Source: Sphingopyxis macrogoltabida (lineage in GTDB: Bacteria; Pseudomonadota; Alphaproteobacteria; Sphingomonadales; Sphingomonadaceae). Taken from it: a stretch of 17,070 nt of DNA. Within the stretch, counting starts at the first letter, position 1. Every line of letters begins with the position of its first letter. Shown here in pieces: positions 6,762 through 13,629 of this stretch. The notes below the pieces were generated by a model that saw only the letters and a program-made list of their open reading frames with translations, was not told the DNA's origin and searched no databases. Location: assembly GCA_003241685.1 (NCBI GenBank), contig QFPJ01000057.1, positions 1 through 17,070 of the forward strand. Direction: 5' to 3'. Both the position numbers and the translations under genes were made by a program.

Positions 6762-8005
6762 CGAGCCATTCGGTGCGACACGGCAGCAGGCGGTTGAGGG
6801 CTGCGCTGGCGCCGCTCATTCTTTTGACGGCGGCGGTGTCGCCGTCGGCGAGTCCGGCCGATGCGAAGAAGGCGGCGGGTCCTTCGGGCGCGGCCGCGAG
6901 CCGTCCGATCTATGTGACGCAGGCCCCGATCGTGATGTTGAAGGATCTCGATTCGGGCGCGATCCTGTTTTCCCGCGGCGCCGACAAGCGTTTCGCCCCG
7001 GCTTCGATGGCGAAGGTGATGACGGCCTATGTCGTCCTCGACCTGATCGCGCGGGGCGAATTGTCCCGCGATCGGCAGTTCACGATGACCGAAGCGCTGT
7101 GGAAGAAGTGGAATGGATCGACCGGCGGGTCGACGATGTTCCTGCGCGCGGGCGAAAGGATTTCGGTCGACGAACTTTTGAAAGGACTCATCACCGTATC
7201 CGGCAATGACGCGGCGGCGCTTCTGGCCGTCGGAATCGACGGCAGCGAAGAGAATTTCGTCAAGCGAATGAATGATGTGGCGACCAGAATTGGCATGAGC
7301 TCCAGCCGGTTCGGGACACCCAATGGCTGGCCGGACGGCGGCCGCACGCGAGTCAGCGCCGCCGATCTGATCACGCTGGCCGACCGGCTGATTCGCGAGC
7401 ATCCCGATGGGTACGGCCGCTATTTCTCGATTCCCCGGCTTCAGCACGGCAAATCGCCCGACGGCAAGCCGATCGTCCAGCCCAACCGCAACCCGATATT
7501 GGGCCGCTTTGCGGGGGCAGACGGGCTCAAGACGGGCCATACCGCAGAGGCGGGCTATTGCTTTCTGGGTTCGGCGAAGCGCGGCGGACGGCGTCTGATC
7601 ATGGTTGTCGCAGGCATGGGCAGTGACAAGGCGCGGCGCGACGAGGCCGAGCGACTGATGAGCTGGGGCTTCGAGCAGTGGGAGGGGCGCGAACTCGTCC
7701 CGGCAGGCAAGCGCGTCGGCAGCGTCGACGTCGGCGCGGGCCAGGCGCCCGTCGTGGAGGCCGAGGCGGGCATGGCGGTCCGCATGACGGTGCCGAGGGG
7801 GCATGACGGGGGCTACCGCGCGATCGTGCGGGCCCGGTCCCCCTTGGCGGCGCCGATCGCGCGCGGGTCGAGGATTGGCGATCTGGTCGTGATGCCCGAC
7901 GGGCTTCCTCCGCAAACCACCCCGCTGCTCGCCGCGAACGACGTCGCCGAAGGCGGCTGGTTGGCCCGTCTGCGTACGGGCTTTTACCGGCTGACCGGCT
8001 GGTGA
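6758..8005 (+). CDS. D-alanyl-D-alanine carboxypeptidase (PBP5/6 class, peptidase S11)
   Basis: This low-molecular-mass penicillin-binding protein removes the terminal D-Ala from pentapeptide stems in the periplasm. From GTG 6758 it has 415 residues: a basic N-terminus plus hydrophobic signal (RRLRAALAPLILLTAAVSPSASPADA), then the S11 domain with S83-M-A-K86 (nucleophile motif), S148-G-N150 and K258-T-G260. The region after about residue 290 matches the usual C-terminal beta domain, and the final WLARLRTGFYRLTGW may be an amphipathic membrane anchor. GTG 6758 overlaps the rlpA stop as GTGA. GTG 6773 is a shorter alternative that keeps the signal peptide. It is joined to tmk by another GTGA. 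Product is sure; the exact paralogue name (dacA/dacC/dacF) is not. Confidence 0.92.
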   Translation: MTSHSVRHGSRRLRAALAPLILLTAAVSPSASPADAKKAAGPSGAAASRPIYVTQAPIVMLKDLDSGAILFSRGADKRFAPASMAKVMTAYVVLDLIARGELSRDRQFTMTEALWKKWNGSTGGSTMFLRAGERISVDELLKGLITVSGNDAAALLAVGIDGSEENFVKRMNDVATRIGMSSSRFGTPNGWPDGGRTRVSAADLITLADRLIREHPDGYGRYFSIPRLQHGKSPDGKPIVQPNRNPILGRFAGADGLKTGHTAEAGYCFLGSAKRGGRRLIMVVAGMGSDKARRDEAERLMSWGFEQWEGRELVPAGKRVGSVDVGAGQAPVVEAEAGMAVRMTVPRGHDGGYRAIVRARSPLAAPIARGSRIGDLVVMPDGLPPQTTPLLAANDVAEGGWLARLRTGFYRLTGW

Positions 8006-8628
8006 GCGGACGCTTCATCACGCTGGAGGGCGGCGAGGGGGTCGGTAAGTCGACCCAGATTCGCGCGCTGTCGGCGGCGCTCGATGCGCGGGGGGTGGAT
8101 GTCGTCGCGACGCGCGAACCGGGCGGCAGTCCTGGGGCCGAGGCGATCCGTGCGCTGCTGTTGGAAGGTAGCGCCGATCGCTGGGACGCGCGCGGGGAGG
8201 CGCTGCTTTTCGCGGCGGCGCGGGCAGACCATGTCGCGCGGATCATCCGCCCGGCGCTCGATCGCGGCGCCTGGGTGCTATGCGACCGTTTCGTCGATTC
8301 GACCCGCGCTTATCAGGGCGGCGGCGGGGGGATTACCGATGCCGATATCCTGATGCTCCATGGCTTCGGATCGCTGGGGCTGCTGCCGGACCGGACTTTC
8401 CTGCTCACCGTCGGCGTTGAGGAGGCGGCCCGCCGGCTGGAGGCGCGCGATGCGGACGGCAGCGATCGCATGGGCAGCAAACCCGCAGACTATCAAAGGC
8501 GCCTCGCCGAACGTTTCGCCGCGATGGCGGCCGCCGAACCCGCCCGTTGGCGCGTCATCGACGCCGGCCGGGCGGCGGATAGGGTCACGGCCGATATTCT
8601 GGCGGAGCTTGACGCATGGCTGCCATGA
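8002..8628 (+). CDS. tmk: Thymidylate kinase
   Basis: It phosphorylates dTMP to dTDP with ATP in the cytoplasm, feeding dTTP synthesis. The 208 residues show the P-loop LEGGEGVGKST (G10-T18), the REPGGS motif (38-43), D95-R96-F with the following DSTRAYQGGGGG (TMP binding), and a lid region around RRLEARDADGSDRMGS. Length fits the family (about 205-215). The start is GTG 8002, sharing bases with the carboxypeptidase stop (GTGA). Its end overlaps holB by 13 bases; tmk-holB adjacency is common in bacteria and supports both calls. Confidence 0.95.
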   Translation: MSGRFITLEGGEGVGKSTQIRALSAALDARGVDVVATREPGGSPGAEAIRALLLEGSADRWDARGEALLFAAARADHVARIIRPALDRGAWVLCDRFVDSTRAYQGGGGGITDADILMLHGFGSLGLLPDRTFLLTVGVEEAARRLEARDADGSDRMGSKPADYQRRLAERFAAMAAAEPARWRVIDAGRAADRVTADILAELDAWLP

Positions 8629-9602
8629 TCGGCCATGCGGTGGCGGAAGCCGCCTTTCTGGAAGCGTGGCAGGCCGGGCGGCTCCACCATGCGTGGCTGC
8701 TCGCCGGGCCGCAAGGCATGGGCAAGGCCGGTTTCGCCGCCGACGCCGCTCGGTTTCTGGTGACGCACGGGCCCGCGGGAGGCGGGCGGCGCGTCGCGCT
8801 GAACGACCCGGGCGACGCCGCGGCAGCGCGGCTGGTCGATGCCGGCAACCATCCCGAGATCATCCATCTGACGCGGCTGGCCAAAGACAAGGGCAAGGAT
8901 CTCGCGCGCAACATCACGATCGATCAGGTGCGCGGCATGATCCGCCGCCTGCATCTGTCGCTGTCGCTCGGCGATTGGCGCGTGATCATTATCGATGCGG
9001 TCGACGATCTGGAAAGCGACGGGGCGAATGCCCTGCTGAAGACGTTGGAAGAGCCGCCGGCGCGCACGCTGTTCCTGCTGGTCAGCCATTCGCCCGGACG
9101 TTTGCTGCCCACCATCCGCTCGCGTTGCAGAATGCTGCGTTTTCAGTCGGTTGAGCATGACGTCATGGTATCGTGGCTGCACGCGTTGCGGCCCATGCTC
9201 GATGGCGCCGACGTCCGCGCTGTCGCCGCCGCCTCGGGCGGCGTGCCGGGCAAGGCGCTGGCCCTTGTCGACACCGATGTCGCGGCGATGGAGAAGCGGT
9301 TGCTGGCCATCGCAAGCGGCGGCGATCCCGACAACCGGCTGCGCGAGGCGCTGGCCCGCGAGGTGGGCGGCGTCAGCAATCGGTCGCGGCTCGAACTGGT
9401 GATCGATATCGTGCCCGGCCTGCTGGCGCGGATCGCCCGCGACCGTCCGATCGCGGAGCTTGCGCCCGTTCTTGCCCAGTGGGACCGAATTCAGCGGACC
9501 GTGCGCGATGCCGTGCGCGGGTCGTATGACGGCGCGATGGTCGGCTTTGAAATCGGCAACTGCCTGGCCGAACTCGCCCCGCGCAACGCCGCGGCGCGTT
9601 AG
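8616..9602 (+). CDS. holB: DNA polymerase III subunit delta'
   Basis: Delta' is the stator of the clamp loader that puts the beta sliding clamp on DNA. The 328-residue protein has an AAA+ fold with a degenerate P-loop GPQGMGKA (31-38), a Walker B-like stretch WRVIIIDAVDDLESDGANALLKTLEEPP (121-148) and the S169-R-C motif for the arginine finger, in LLPTIRSRCRML. As in other delta' subunits the P-loop is imperfect. The cysteine zinc module of the E. coli protein is absent, so this is the alphaproteobacterial style. ATG 8616 has a GGAG at 8604-8607 eight bases upstream and is chosen. ATG 8625, which overlaps the tmk stop as ATGA, is the alternative. An 83-base gap with no clear structure separates it from metG. 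Confidence 0.93.
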   Translation: MAAMIGHAVAEAAFLEAWQAGRLHHAWLLAGPQGMGKAGFAADAARFLVTHGPAGGGRRVALNDPGDAAAARLVDAGNHPEIIHLTRLAKDKGKDLARNITIDQVRGMIRRLHLSLSLGDWRVIIIDAVDDLESDGANALLKTLEEPPARTLFLLVSHSPGRLLPTIRSRCRMLRFQSVEHDVMVSWLHALRPMLDGADVRAVAAASGGVPGKALALVDTDVAAMEKRLLAIASGGDPDNRLREALAREVGGVSNRSRLELVIDIVPGLLARIARDRPIAELAPVLAQWDRIQRTVRDAVRGSYDGAMVGFEIGNCLAELAPRNAAAR

Positions 9603-9685
9603 GCGGACTTGCAAAGCGAATCCCCGTCCCCCGCTTCCGGCGGCGGCTACTTCCCCTTCGACCTGCCAGCGGCTAAGGCGCACGC

Positions 9686-11254
9686 ATGTCAGACCCATTC
9701 TACATCACCACCGCGATCAGTTACCCCAACGGCCGCCCCCATATCGGCCATGCTTATGAAGCGACCGCAACCGATGTGATGGCGCGCTTCCAGCGCGCAC
9801 GCGGGCGCGACGTTCGCCTTGTCACCGGCACGGACGAGCATGGGCTGAAAATGTACCAGACCGCCCGCGACCAGGGCCGGGCGACGATCGATCTGGCGGA
9901 TGAAATGTCCGGATATTTCCGTGAGATGTATGGCAAGCTGAATATCATCTATGATAATTTCATGCGCACATCGGATCCGGCGCATCACGCGGCGTCGCAG
10001 GCGATCTGGCGGGCGATGGCGGCGAGCGGCGATCTGTATCTCGATCGGTATGAAGGCTGGTATTCGGTCCGCGACGAGGCTTTTTACGACGAAAGCGAAC
10101 TGACCGACGGGGAAGGGGGCGCGCGCCTTTCGCCGCAGGGTACGCCCGTCGAATGGACGGTGGAGGAAAGCTGGTTCTTTCGACTGTCGAACTATCAGGA
10201 CAGGTTGCTGGCGCTCTATCGCGACAATCCCGATTTCATCCGCCCGGAAAGCCGCCGCAACGAAGTGCTGCGCTTCGTCGAGGGCGGCCTGAAGGATCTC
10301 AGCGTATCGCGGACCAGTTTCGACTGGGGCGTGCCGGTGCCGGACAGCCCGGGGCATGTCATGTATGTCTGGGTCGACGCGTTGACGACCTATTTGTCGG
10401 GCATCGGCTACCCCGATACGACCGGCGATTTCGCGCGCTTCTGGCCCGCGAATATCCATATGATCGGCAAGGATATCGTTCGATTCCATACCGTTTACTG
10501 GCCGGCCTTTCTGATGAGTGCCGGTCTGCCTTTGCCCAGGCAGGTGTTCGGCCATGGCTTCCTGCTCAACCGCGGCGAGAAAATGTCGAAGTCGCTGGGC
10601 AATGTCGTCGATCCGATGACGCTCGCCGACACATTCGGCGTCGATGCGCTGCGCTATTATCTGTTGCGCGAGGTCAGCTTCGGTCAGGATGGCAGCTATT
10701 CGGCCGATGCCATCGTGCGGACCGCCAATGCCGATCTCGCGAACAGTTTCGGCAATCTTGCCCAGCGCAGCTTATCGATGATTTTCAAGAATTTGAACGG
10801 CGAACTTTCCATCGATTACATGCGGTCGGCGGATGACGAGCAGCTGCTCGGCGACCTGCATGCGATGGCGACCGAGCGCCTGCCGCGCGAATTCGAGCAG
10901 CTCGCTTTCTCGGTCGGTATCGAGGACTGGATCCGGGCGGTCTTCGCCTGCAACCAATATGTCGATGCACAGGCTCCGTGGGCCCTGCGCAAGACCGACC
11001 CCGAACGCATGCGGGCGGTGCTGATGACATTGTTTCAGGCGGTGCGGACCCTCGCCATCGCGATCCGCCCCGTCGTGCCGGCGGCGGCGGACGCGCTGCT
11101 CGACCAGATGGGTATCGCGGACGACGCGCGCGATTTCGCGGCGCTGGCCGACGCCGACTGGTTCGCGAACCTCGCCGCCGGCGGCTTCGCGGTCGGCCAG
11201 CCGGTCCCGATATTTCCGCGCCTCGAACTGCCCGAGGGGGAAGGGGAGGCCTGA
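9686..11254 (+). CDS. metG: Methionine--tRNA ligase
   Basis: It charges initiator and elongator tRNA-Met with methionine. The 522 residues include the class I signatures H19-I-G-H22 (PNGRPHIGHAYEATATD) and K299-M-S-K-S303 (NRGEKMSKSLGN). Conserved VTGTDEHG, a tryptophan-rich methionine pocket and the anticodon-binding helices (about 385-500, including EDWIRAVFACNQYV) are also present. The connective peptide region (GWYSVRDEAFYDESEL) has none of the cysteine knuckles of zinc-binding MetRS, and there is no C-terminal tRNA-binding (EMAP-like) domain. This is the short, zinc-free form usual in alphaproteobacteria. An AAGG nine bases upstream serves ATG 9686. The last base of its stop is the first base of the tatD ATG (TGATG). 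Confidence 0.96.
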   Translation: MSDPFYITTAISYPNGRPHIGHAYEATATDVMARFQRARGRDVRLVTGTDEHGLKMYQTARDQGRATIDLADEMSGYFREMYGKLNIIYDNFMRTSDPAHHAASQAIWRAMAASGDLYLDRYEGWYSVRDEAFYDESELTDGEGGARLSPQGTPVEWTVEESWFFRLSNYQDRLLALYRDNPDFIRPESRRNEVLRFVEGGLKDLSVSRTSFDWGVPVPDSPGHVMYVWVDALTTYLSGIGYPDTTGDFARFWPANIHMIGKDIVRFHTVYWPAFLMSAGLPLPRQVFGHGFLLNRGEKMSKSLGNVVDPMTLADTFGVDALRYYLLREVSFGQDGSYSADAIVRTANADLANSFGNLAQRSLSMIFKNLNGELSIDYMRSADDEQLLGDLHAMATERLPREFEQLAFSVGIEDWIRAVFACNQYVDAQAPWALRKTDPERMRAVLMTLFQAVRTLAIAIRPVVPAAADALLDQMGIADDARDFAALADADWFANLAAGGFAVGQPVPIFPRLELPEGEGEA

Positions 11255-12030
11255 TGCTCGTCGATTCGCACTGCCACCTCAATTACAAGGGCCTGGCCGA
11301 GCAGCAGGGCGAGGTTCTGGCGCGGGCGCGGGCGCGCGGCGTGACGGCGATGCTCAACATCGCGACGCGCGAGAGCGAGTGGGATGACGTGCTCGCCGCG
11401 GCGGAAGCGAACGACGATGTCTGGGCCAGCGTCGGCATCCATCCGCACGATGCCGATCAGCATCCCGACGTGGACACCGCAAAACTGGTCGCGCGTGCCC
11501 GGAACCGCCGGGTCGTCGGGATCGGCGAAACCGGGCTCGATTATTATTATGACAAGAGCGATCGCGAACGGCAGCAGGACAGCTTTCGCGTTCACATTCG
11601 TGCCGCGCAGGAAACCGGACTGCCGATCATTGTCCATACCCGCGAAGCGGAAGCGGACACGCTGGCCTTGCTTGGCGAGGAAATGGGCCGGGCAGCCTAT
11701 TCGGGGGTCATCCACTGCTTCACCGCCAGCGACGATTTCGCGAAAGCGGCGCTCGATCTCGGCCTCTATATTTCGATCTCCGGCATCGTGACGTTCAAGA
11801 ATGCGGCCGATCTTCAGGCAACGGCGAAATGGTTGCCGCGCGATCGTCTGCTGATCGAAACCGACTCCCCGTTCCTTGCCCCGGTGCCGCATCGCGGCAA
11901 GACCGGCGAACCGGCGTTCGTCGCCGATACGCTGGCTTTTCTGGCCGATCTGCGCGGCGATGACGTCGGCGCGCTGGCCGAAGCGACCGGCGCGAATTTC
12001 TACCGGCTTTTCAACAAGGCGGCGCCATGA
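11254..12030 (+). CDS. TatD-family metal-dependent hydrolase (DNase)
   Basis: TatD proteins are TIM-barrel metal-dependent nucleases (3'-5' exonuclease on DNA/RNA), cytoplasmic. In 258 residues all metal-ligand motifs are in place: H6-x-H8 (DSHCHLN), E92 in GIGETGLDYYY, H128 in IVHTREA, H154 in IHCFTAS, and D204 in IETDSPFLAPVPHRGK. Length is normal. ATG 11254 directly follows a purine-rich Shine-Dalgarno (AGGGGGAAGGGGAGG region at about 11235-11249) located in the 3' end of metG. The metG-tatD-MBL hydrolase order is frequent in alphaproteobacteria. Whether it is the functional equivalent of E. coli TatD or YcfH cannot be told; ycfH next to metG-like clusters makes the latter plausible. Confidence 0.94.
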   Translation: MLVDSHCHLNYKGLAEQQGEVLARARARGVTAMLNIATRESEWDDVLAAAEANDDVWASVGIHPHDADQHPDVDTAKLVARARNRRVVGIGETGLDYYYDKSDRERQQDSFRVHIRAAQETGLPIIVHTREAEADTLALLGEEMGRAAYSGVIHCFTASDDFAKAALDLGLYISISGIVTFKNAADLQATAKWLPRDRLLIETDSPFLAPVPHRGKTGEPAFVADTLAFLADLRGDDVGALAEATGANFYRLFNKAAP

Positions 12031-12043
12031 CGTCACGCGCGAC

Positions 12044-12808
12044 ATGAAGGTGCGCATCCTGGGCTGCGGAACGTCGTCGGGCGTTCCGCGCCTCGGCAAC
12101 GACTGGGGCGCCTGCGACCCGGAAAATCCCCGCAACCTGCGTAGCCGCGCGTCGATCCTCGTGTCGCTCGGCGGCTACCGCATCCTGGTCGACACCAGCC
12201 CCGACATGCGGCTACAACTGCTCGATGCGCGCGTGGGCGAGGTCGACGCGGTCATCTGGACGCACGAACATGCCGATCATACGCACGGTCTCGACGATCT
12301 GCGGCAGGTCATGCATTTGCGGGGATCGCCGGTGCCCGTCTATGCCCGCGACCATGTGCTCGACATATTGAAATGGCGCTTCACTTATGCCTTTGCCGGA
12401 AATGCCGGCTATCCGGCCTCGGTCGATCCGATCGACCTCCACGACCGTCAGGCAATCGGTCCGATCGAGGTTTCGGCGATCGAAATGCCGCACGGACCGA
12501 TAAAGGCAACGGGGCTGATCTTCAGCGACGGAGCGCACAAGATCGGATATGCCACTGATTTTTCGAAATTCACCGATGAAATGGTCGATTTCTTTCAGGG
12601 CATCGACCTGTTCGTGATCGATGCGCTGCGTCGGTATCCGCATCCGACCCATCCGCATCTCGCCATGACGCTCGCGGGATTGGCAAAGGTCGGCAATCCA
12701 CGCGCGATCATCACGCACATGGACAATACCATGGATTATGACGATCTTGCCGAAGAACTGCCGCCGGGCGTCGAGCCGGGCTATGACGGGTTGGAGGTGC
12801 AGCTATGA
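12044..12808 (+). CDS. MBL-fold metallo-hydrolase, PhnP-like
   Basis: Metallo-beta-lactamase-fold hydrolase, probably a phosphodiesterase. The 254 residues open with MKVRILGCGTSSGVPRLGNDWGACDP, characteristic of the PhnP/PQQ-B-type branch. They contain the zinc motif H74-E-H76-A-D78-H79, the SPDMRLQLL block, and further ligand candidates in YATDFSKF and ITHMDNTMDYD. PhnP in E. coli hydrolyses 5-phosphoribosyl 1,2-cyclic phosphate, but no other phosphonate genes are near, so a general cyclic-phosphate or nucleotide phosphodiesterase role is inferred. ATG 12044 is the only normal start before MKVRILG and lies 13 bases after tatD. Its stop overlaps the next small gene as ATGA. Confidence 0.92.
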   Translation: MKVRILGCGTSSGVPRLGNDWGACDPENPRNLRSRASILVSLGGYRILVDTSPDMRLQLLDARVGEVDAVIWTHEHADHTHGLDDLRQVMHLRGSPVPVYARDHVLDILKWRFTYAFAGNAGYPASVDPIDLHDRQAIGPIEVSAIEMPHGPIKATGLIFSDGAHKIGYATDFSKFTDEMVDFFQGIDLFVIDALRRYPHPTHPHLAMTLAGLAKVGNPRAIITHMDNTMDYDDLAEELPPGVEPGYDGLEVQL

Positions 12809-12981
12809 GCGGCGATATGGCGGTCAGCCTGATCTGGTTCGTCGGTGCCTTCACGCTGGTCCTGAGCGCGCTCGCCGTGCGGCGGCTGCCGATGAAGGAC
12901 TGGATGAAGATGGCGCTTGCGTGGGTTGCGATCTTTGCGCTGCTGTTTCTGGTCGTGCGGACGTGGCAGGCGGTGGCGTGA
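12805..12981 (+). CDS. Small two-helix membrane protein (58 aa)
   Basis: A short gene read directly from the sequence: ATG 12805 overlaps the MBL-hydrolase stop by four bases (ATGA), and the frame runs to TGA 12979-12981. The product has 58 residues with two hydrophobic helices, about 6-24 (AVSLIWFVGAFTLVLSALA) and 34-52 (MKMALAWVAIFALLFLVV). They are joined by a basic turn, RRLPMKDW, which would lie in the cytoplasm by the positive-inside rule. Codon bias (gcg, ctg, gtc) matches the upstream operon, and the coupling supports a real gene. No family recognised. It is the last operon gene before the recombinase element, and more of the operon may have stood downstream before insertion. Confidence 0.7.
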   Translation: MSGDMAVSLIWFVGAFTLVLSALAVRRLPMKDWMKMALAWVAIFALLFLVVRTWQAVA

Positions 12982-13015
12982 CGGTCGGTTGACCTGAACT
13001 CTTCGAGTCCCTTCC

Positions 13016-13036
13016 GATATATATTTAACATATATC
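13016..13036. repeat. AT-rich inverted repeat, candidate recombination core (left end)
   Basis: Arms GATATAT (13016-13022) and ATATATC (13030-13036) are perfect inverted repeats around a 7-base spacer, ATTTAAC. The geometry (7-bp arms, 7-bp spacer) is like a tyrosine-recombinase core site. TTAACATA at 13025-13032 recurs as a direct repeat at 17051-17058 on the other side of the recombinase genes. Function as an attachment site is inference. Confidence 0.45.
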
Positions 13037-13037
13037 A

Positions 13038-13061
13038 ACACCACGTCATGTCTTGTGGTGT
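13038..13061. terminator. Hairpin downstream of tnpC, possible terminator
   Basis: ACACCAC (13038-13044) and GTGGTGT (13055-13061) form a 7-bp stem with a 10-base loop. It lies about 100 bases beyond the tnpC stop in the direction of transcription, and on the minus strand it is followed by AT-rich DNA (13037 downwards). It could end the trio's transcript or be a recombinase-binding structure. Only the inverted repeat is certain. Confidence 0.35.
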
Positions 13062-13158
13062 AGTTTCAATGGCTTGATGGCATTATGCCTGTCCATTGTG
13101 TTTCGCTAATTATTTGGACGATACTCGATTGATCGTAACCCGATGGGAGCGGAACGGT

Positions 13159-13629
13159 TCAGTCTTCGGCGGACGGCAGCGGTTCGGGGGACTGTCCAGG
13201 GGACACGCGCGTCAGGACAGCTGTGTAGAGCTGACGCCAGTGTTCGGCTTTGCCGCGCTCACGTTCCGCCGTTCGGTCCGCCTTGGCCTTTTCGGCACGG
13301 GCATCCCGCAGTTCGGTCTCAAGCCGCTCGATCTTGTTGCGGAGCGCCGCTTCGATGTGCCGGTATTCCTCGGGCGTTCGCAGCGGGACCTTCTTGCCGT
13401 CGATGACCTCGGTTTCTGCACGGGTCTCGACGCGTTCCTCGCCGATTTCATCGGCGAAGTTATTGTAGAGGTACTGACGGCTGACCTTGGCCTCACGAGC
13501 CACCGAGACGAACGTCACAGCCTGCCTGGTCTCGCGCAGTTGCATGATTGCGTCCTCGACCGCGGCGCGCTTTTCAGCGCTACGACGGCTGCGGGCATCG
13601 TTGAGAGTGGCGATCCGTAGATCAGTCAT
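13159..13629 (-). CDS. tnpC: Tn554 TnpC-like accessory transposition protein (DUF6262 type)
   Basis: The third gene of the trio, 156 residues. A helix-turn-helix-like segment (about 38-57, VTFVSVAREAKVSRQYLYNN) resembles the AREAGVSR-x-LY motif of this family. It is followed by a long charged coiled coil (about 89-130, EYRHIEAALRNKIERLETELRDARAEKAKAD) and a proline-rich tail. In Tn554 the small TnpC is not essential but affects transposition efficiency and orientation; the same job is inferred here. ATG 13629 overlaps the stop of the second recombinase as ATGA, a sign of strict co-translation. Tn554 TnpC has about 125 residues, so this copy is slightly longer. Confidence 0.85.
   Translation of the reverse strand: MTDLRIATLNDARSRRSAEKRAAVEDAIMQLRETRQAVTFVSVAREAKVSRQYLYNNFADEIGEERVETRAETEVIDGKKVPLRTPEEYRHIEAALRNKIERLETELRDARAEKAKADRTAERERGKAEHWRQLYTAVLTRVSPGQSPEPLPSAED

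Larger units (their letters stand above)
12982..13158. other. Gap between housekeeping operon and recombinase trio; likely element end
   Basis: No gene is seen in these 177 bases. Composition changes abruptly near 13016 from GC-rich to strongly AT-rich. The gap holds an inverted repeat (13016-13036), a second hairpin (13038-13061) and a TGTCCA motif at 13090-13095 whose complement recurs near the other side of the trio. The left boundary of the mobile element most probably lies here. Confidence 0.5.

Noticed and set aside
8708..8731. Missing Ser/Thr after Lys in the holB P-loop (GPQGMGKA) as a sign of decay
   Set aside because: Delta' subunits in general do not need a working ATP site, so a degenerate P-loop is the family norm, not damage.
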